A DNA stretch of 64,000 nt from positions 1 to 64,000 of the forward strand of contig MCFE01000125.1 in the NCBI GenBank assembly GCA_002104905.1. Reading direction: 5' to 3'. Made by a program: the position numbers and the translations under genes. Within the stretch, counting starts at the first letter, position 1; each line of letters starts with the position of its first letter. Shown in pieces: positions 60,140 through 64,000 of the stretch. The notes under the pieces were generated by a model that searched no databases, was not told where the DNA came from, and was given only the letters and a program-made list of their open reading frames with translations. The DNA comes from Basidiobolus meristosporus CBS 931.73 (taxonomy: Eukaryota > Basidiobolomycota > Basidiobolomycetes > Basidiobolales > Basidiobolaceae).

Positions 60140-60882
60140 CATTTATAGTGATTATTGTCTCTCTAATTAGTCTTTTGGGCTTCCCAATTCCAAACATAGC
60201 TGAGTCAAAGTGCATGGTAATCATCATGGCCTCTTCAATAGTATGAGGTCTTTGATAATCTTCTTCTTTGCAAGTTCTTTCTTTCAACCAATCAGTAAAG
60301 CATTCAACTTGATCAAGTAGGTCCATTCTTTCAATTTTTCCAATTATACATCTATACTCATATATGTATTCTTGAACCATTCTGTTCTGTCTGAGAGTCT
60401 TCAGCTTTCTTCGTATTAGTGTTGGCAGACATGGAGGCTCAAAAGCATCTTGAATTTTAAACACAGACTCCTCCCAGGTAGAGATAGCAGAGCATCCCAT
60501 CATAGTGGCTGACCTTATCTTGTTGTGATGCTACTGTAAAGCTGCTTCTACCAGGTAAGTTGCTGCCTGATGTAACTTGCTTTCTGGAGAAATTGCTTTG
60601 GCCTTGAAAGCTGCTGCAATCTCAGAGAGCCAAGTTCCTAGATTTTTATTGATTACACCATAGTGCAAGTTGACCTTTTCACTAATGTTGCTCTTGACAG
60701 GGCTTTGCTGGTTTTGGGCCATGCCAGTCATACATTGTTGCTGCTAGCTGAGGATCTGAGGTAACTGTTGCTGTTGGGCCAAGACTTGCTGCATAGCATT
60801 CTTCCATTGTTCATTTTCTGACATCTTGAAGGAAGTTTCTTCTTTCTTCAGGAGGGAGGTTTCTGATTATTGCTGCTACCAA

Positions 60883-61251
60883 TGTTACAAGCCTTTATAT
60901 AAGAGTTGTAGAGGAAAGAGGAGTTTAGCTAGTACTGTATTTACAAAAACTTGACCTGATTTTTATTGAGGTTCCAACTGCTCCTTAGAAATAATTTGCT
61001 AGATCAATTGCTGACAGATTTCATTTCACAATACAGGTTGTGGCAGATGACCTACTTGATTGCATCATCTTCACCCAATTACATCTTGCTTAGTATAACT
61101 ATATCTGTCTGATAAAGATCTGCTGACTCATCTGCTGACTAATGTTATTGATCTGAAAGATAACACAAATATATTGAGAGGCTCAGATTAGAACTAATTA
61201 ACTTTACTAAGAACTCAGCTAATCTAAATACTCAAGAAGTATATCATAACA
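60883..61251 (-). repeat. LTR of the reverse gypsy element
   Basis: It reads TGTTACAAG...ATCATAACA on the + strand, the reverse complement of the family LTR, 369 bp. A gag primer-site complement lies immediately to its left. Confidence 0.85.
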
Positions 61252-61344
61252 TAAGTACAGATGCTCAATTATTTGTAACTGTACAAGTGAGCGTAAGTCA
61301 TGGTAGTGCTAAATGTTGTGTTAAATCTGAAGTATAATAGTATA

Positions 61345-61553
61345 GACTTGTTCCATCATTCCAGCTGCTCATAGTGCCCAATAGTGCCATAGCATGCCAG
61401 ATGGTGCCTGATCATGCCACAGAGTGCCAGATGGTGCCATACAGTGCCAATTTGGGATCAAAATTGACATGCATATGACCCTAAAATATCAAATTAATAA
61501 CAAAATATACAGCACTTTCTGGCACCATGATCAACAGCACAATGAAACAAGTC
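61345..61553. mobile_element. 209-bp terminal-inverted-repeat element (MITE-like)
   Basis: The ends are GACTTGTTCCAT and ATGAAACAAGTC, and the interior is rich in TAGTGCC and TGGTGCC motifs like the fold-back element. TTAAATCTGAAGTAT occurs at 61321-61335 on the left and 61554-61568 on the right, flanking it as a direct repeat. There is no coding capacity. Confidence 0.65.
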
Positions 61554-61569
61554 TTAAATCTGAAGTATC

Positions 61570-62155
61570 ATGAAGTGGTTCAGCAGCTTAAAGACCCTTC
61601 CTGTAAGAAAGGTTGATCCGGGAGATAACAATGTGCGGTAAGTTACTACTAGCAGATCTATACAGCTAAGCACAAGTGATAACTCTGGGGAAAGATAGCA
61701 ATACTGATTCACATACTCTTATGCATGGAATAGCTGAGAACCAACTAGCAGCTAGTAAAGCAGCTAGCCAGTGACTGTGCTTTATTTTTACTTGCCTGAG
61801 CTGCATAGTGTCATGTGAAAATGAACTGTTATTAACCTGGGAAATCAGAGACTACAATATATATATATAGTTACTAAGCAGGTTATATTACCTGAGTGTT
61901 TCATATATTGCTCAAACTGATTTATCCAACTTGAAGATGTGATATAGGAGGCAAGGACACATTGGGGAATGGAAAATGAGCATATTCATGAAAATTGAAT
62001 TGTTTCAGGACTATATTAGTCAAATCTGCTCAAAATGAGTGTACTCTGTCATGTTTATTTAGCAAACAAGCTAGGTAATTATTCAAGAGCTCAGGAGGCA
62101 CTAATACCACCAAGATATTGCTTATTATGCACTTAGGTTGTAATTTGCATACAAG
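61570..62155. other. AT-rich spacer
   Basis: No gene or recognised repeat is seen; a short (AT)n run lies near 61,857. Confidence 0.4.
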
Positions 62156-62500
62156 GAACTTATCAAGAAATAGTGATAATAGTTGAATTGTTGTTTGTTT
62201 GTAAAGAAGCTTATTATATATACCTTGTTGGAAGAAATACACCTATAACACTGAGTGATGAGAGGTTTTCAATACTCAGGAGCATTCTGCAACAGTTTCA
62301 GAGTTGGTGCATAATGATTGGTAAAAGGGCTAAATTGAATCTTGACTATAGGGAAATAATCAGGAGATCATAGGTCTGAAGAAAGTGGTGAAGTTTGAGC
62401 TGTAGGGAAGTCCTACAGTGACCAAGACTAGTTCAGAGGTGCTGAGTAAGCTTTTAGCAGCTGAATGATACCAAATAGTCCAATATTACAACAATTTGTG
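62156..62500 (+). repeat. LTR-like direct repeat, left copy
   Basis: GGAACTTATCAAGAAATAGTG through AATAGTCCAATATTACAACA aligns along its whole length with 63,115-63,460. It contains a TATATATACC box. The two copies flank a reverse-transcriptase remnant, as LTRs would. Confidence 0.6.
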
Positions 62501-63115
62501 TGCCAAGAGATACTCTGTGACATTTCTTGATGATACAATAGGTGATACCATAGGTGTGCTTCCTAAAGACAATGGGTGAGGCTTTAGGTAACACCAAGCA
62601 CTTCATGAACATGGCTAGGACACATACTAGGTGTGAAATGAAGGTGCTTCAATGTAAAAATGGTTGTCAAAACCATCTATTGACATGAATATGAGTAAGA
62701 AACTAAGTATATGGAGCTACCAGAAGGCTTTACCATTCCAAAATGTCCCTAAAAGATTTGCAGACTTTGAATATTGCATTATGAGCTCAAGCATACACCT
62801 AGAGCACAATGTAAAAAGATTAGCACATATCTAGCAGATAAATGGGCTCTTTTCTGTTACTGCATGTCACAGTGTACATGGGAAACAGCTTAAAAAGGGG
62901 ATAATCATCCTTGAACTTTAAGTGGATGACACAATATTAGCTACCAGTTACCAGGAGGCACTTCAGCTTGCAAAAGTGTCCTGTTAAGCAAGTTTGGGAT
63001 GAAGTATTTTGCAAACTTGAGCCATCCTCTTGGAGTTGGAGTTGAATATGACATATTTGCCACAAAAACTGTGTTCATAAGTTTGATGCAACTTAGAGAG
63101 TGATTTGGCTAATAG
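62500..63115 (+). pseudogene. Copia reverse-transcriptase remnant
   Basis: Fragments in shifting frames read LPEGFTIPKCP, KHTPRAQC, LxVDDTILATSYQEALQL (the YVDD region) and LGVGVEYD, in the order expected of Ty1/copia RT. Numerous stops and shifts are present, and gag, protease and integrase are absent. Confidence 0.65.
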
Positions 63116-63460
63116 GAACTTATGAAGAAATAGTGATTGTAGAAGAACTGTTTGTTTACTGATAAAGAAGCCCAGTATTTATACCTTTGCAGGAGTAATA
63201 GAACGGTAACATCAAGTAAGAAGGGTTTCTCAACCTTTAGGAGCATTCTATAACAGTTTTAGGGTTAGTATATATTGTTTCATAAAAGTCCAAGTAGGAT
63301 CTCAATTATAGGGGAACAATCATGGGATCATAGATGTGAGGAAAGTGGCAAAGTAAGGGCTATAAGTTAATCAATCAGTGGCCAAGATTAGTTCAGAACA
63401 GTAAAGTAAACTTTGGCTGCTGAATAATACAAAAAAGTCCAATATTTCTACAAAGTCTAG
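63115..63460 (+). repeat. LTR-like direct repeat, right copy
   Basis: It matches 62,156-62,500 (GGAACTTATGAAGAAATAGTG to AAAGTCCAATATTTCTACAA). Confidence 0.6.
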
Positions 63461-63484
63461 GTACATCAGGGAGATTCTCAACCA

Positions 63485-63690
63485 GTTGAAACATTAGAGA
63501 GATATATTGGACGTGAAATGGTGAATTAAAAGATATACATGATATTCACTTGTGATTTACTGAGTTGCAACACAGTATTTATACTTATTGCAAAACTACA
63601 TAGATGTGGCTCTTTGCTTATTATTAGGGAAGTCTCAGGAGTACATGTGCAAGTTTCAGCTCATTTGGACAAGTTTTAAATTTTCCTAAA
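63485..63690 (+). repeat. LTR-like repeat, copy 2
   Basis: It matches 46,638-46,850 (TTGAAACATTAGAGAGATAT, ACACAGTATTTATACT, CAGCTCATTTGGACAAG). Confidence 0.5.
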
Positions 63691-64000
63691 ATTCTGTACT
63701 TCACTAATTTCTAATAAATATAAATTTCTTACAAACTAATTTCTAAGTTGATATTTGGATATATGTCACTTTGACTAAGTGCTAGTTCATAATGCATCAA
63801 TAAATAGGTGGACACCTAATTATTTTAACAGTATCATTCAGAAGCAAAAAGTCAATGCAGCAATTCTGGACTAAATGTGTCAATGTAGAGTCAATTTACA
63901 GCCCTAAGTTTGCCACTTTCTTCAGATATATGATTCTATGATTATTTCCTATAGTTAAGATCAAGGTAGCCCATTTACCAAAGATTATGCACTAATCATA
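63691..64000. other. Right edge, AT-rich, no gene seen
   Basis: Only short chance frames are present up to the window end. Confidence 0.4.

Larger units (their letters stand above)
56045..61251 (-). mobile_element. Reverse gypsy element, truncated and split by another gypsy
   Basis: On the minus strand: LTR (61251-60883), primer site (TTGGTAGCAGCAATAATCAG complement), gag (about 60,840-60,140; LKTLRQNRMVQEYIYEYR, MFGIGKP), then after the nested element protease, reverse transcriptase and part of RNase H (57,647-56,045; [32 protein letters not shown]). Many stops and shifts are present. It is cut off in RNase H at about 56,045 with no 3' LTR. A gag-protease stretch including the zinc knuckle is missing at the insertion point. 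Confidence 0.82.

Noticed and set aside
34980..64000. tRNA or rRNA genes in the AT-rich half
   Set aside because: No cloverleaf-like or rRNA-like sequence was noticed by eye; the tRNA-like motif at 43,119 is a primer site only.

Overview
This is a fungal nuclear window, most likely from an early-diverging fungus (zoosporic or zygomycete-type rather than yeast). Genes are split by many short GT-AG introns, mostly about 50-65 nt. They sit close together on both strands, and some of their families are uncommon in ascomycete yeasts: a type IIC Na,K-type P-ATPase, a Virilizer homologue, a full-length Borealin-like protein and a kinesin-10. I cannot name the species from the sequence. The window falls into two very different halves. 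Bases 1 to about 34,700 are gene-dense with balanced base composition. From about 34,720 to the end the DNA is AT-rich, holds no host gene I can support, and is built from nested, decayed transposable elements. Gene half, left to right: a secreted glycine-rich repeat protein (+, single-base break); a Na,K-type P-ATPase (-, single-base break near the C-terminus); listerin/LTN1, the ribosome-quality-control E3 ligase (+, 9 exons rebuilt in frame); a Borealin-like chromosomal passenger protein (-); VPS5/SNX1 of retromer (-); a ketohexokinase-like PfkB sugar kinase (+); a small GPI-anchor-like Ser/Thr-rich wall protein (+); a Virilizer-type m6A-writer scaffold (-); a kinesin-10 with a C-terminal helix-hairpin-helix (+); coatomer alpha (-); an SRA1-domain protein (-); and a tetraspanin-like membrane protein (+). 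These are unrelated housekeeping functions (protein quality control, vesicle traffic, chromosome segregation, RNA modification, ion transport), not an operon-like cluster. Neighbours share short divergent promoters or convergent terminators. Transposon half: three copies of an unrecognised roughly 2-kb repeat (about 35.4-37.8, 37.8-39.7 and 40.8-42.8 kb). The third copy is interrupted by a 724-bp near-perfect inverted repeat and then by a Ty1/copia element with an anticodon-loop (half-tRNA) primer site. After it come a reverse gypsy 3' fragment whose LTR carries a solo copia LTR with a clear ACTTA target duplication, a fairly young Ty3/gypsy element (50,810-55,746; LTRs about 98% alike) with several coding breaks, an older gypsy element nested inside a reverse gypsy element (about 56,045-61,251), a 209-bp terminal-inverted-repeat element, and a copia reverse-transcriptase remnant between LTR-like direct repeats. 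No tRNA, rRNA or CRISPR array was seen. The strongest candidates for something undescribed are the 2-kb repeat family with its triplicated module, the large fold-back element, and the family of small elements that shares its termini.
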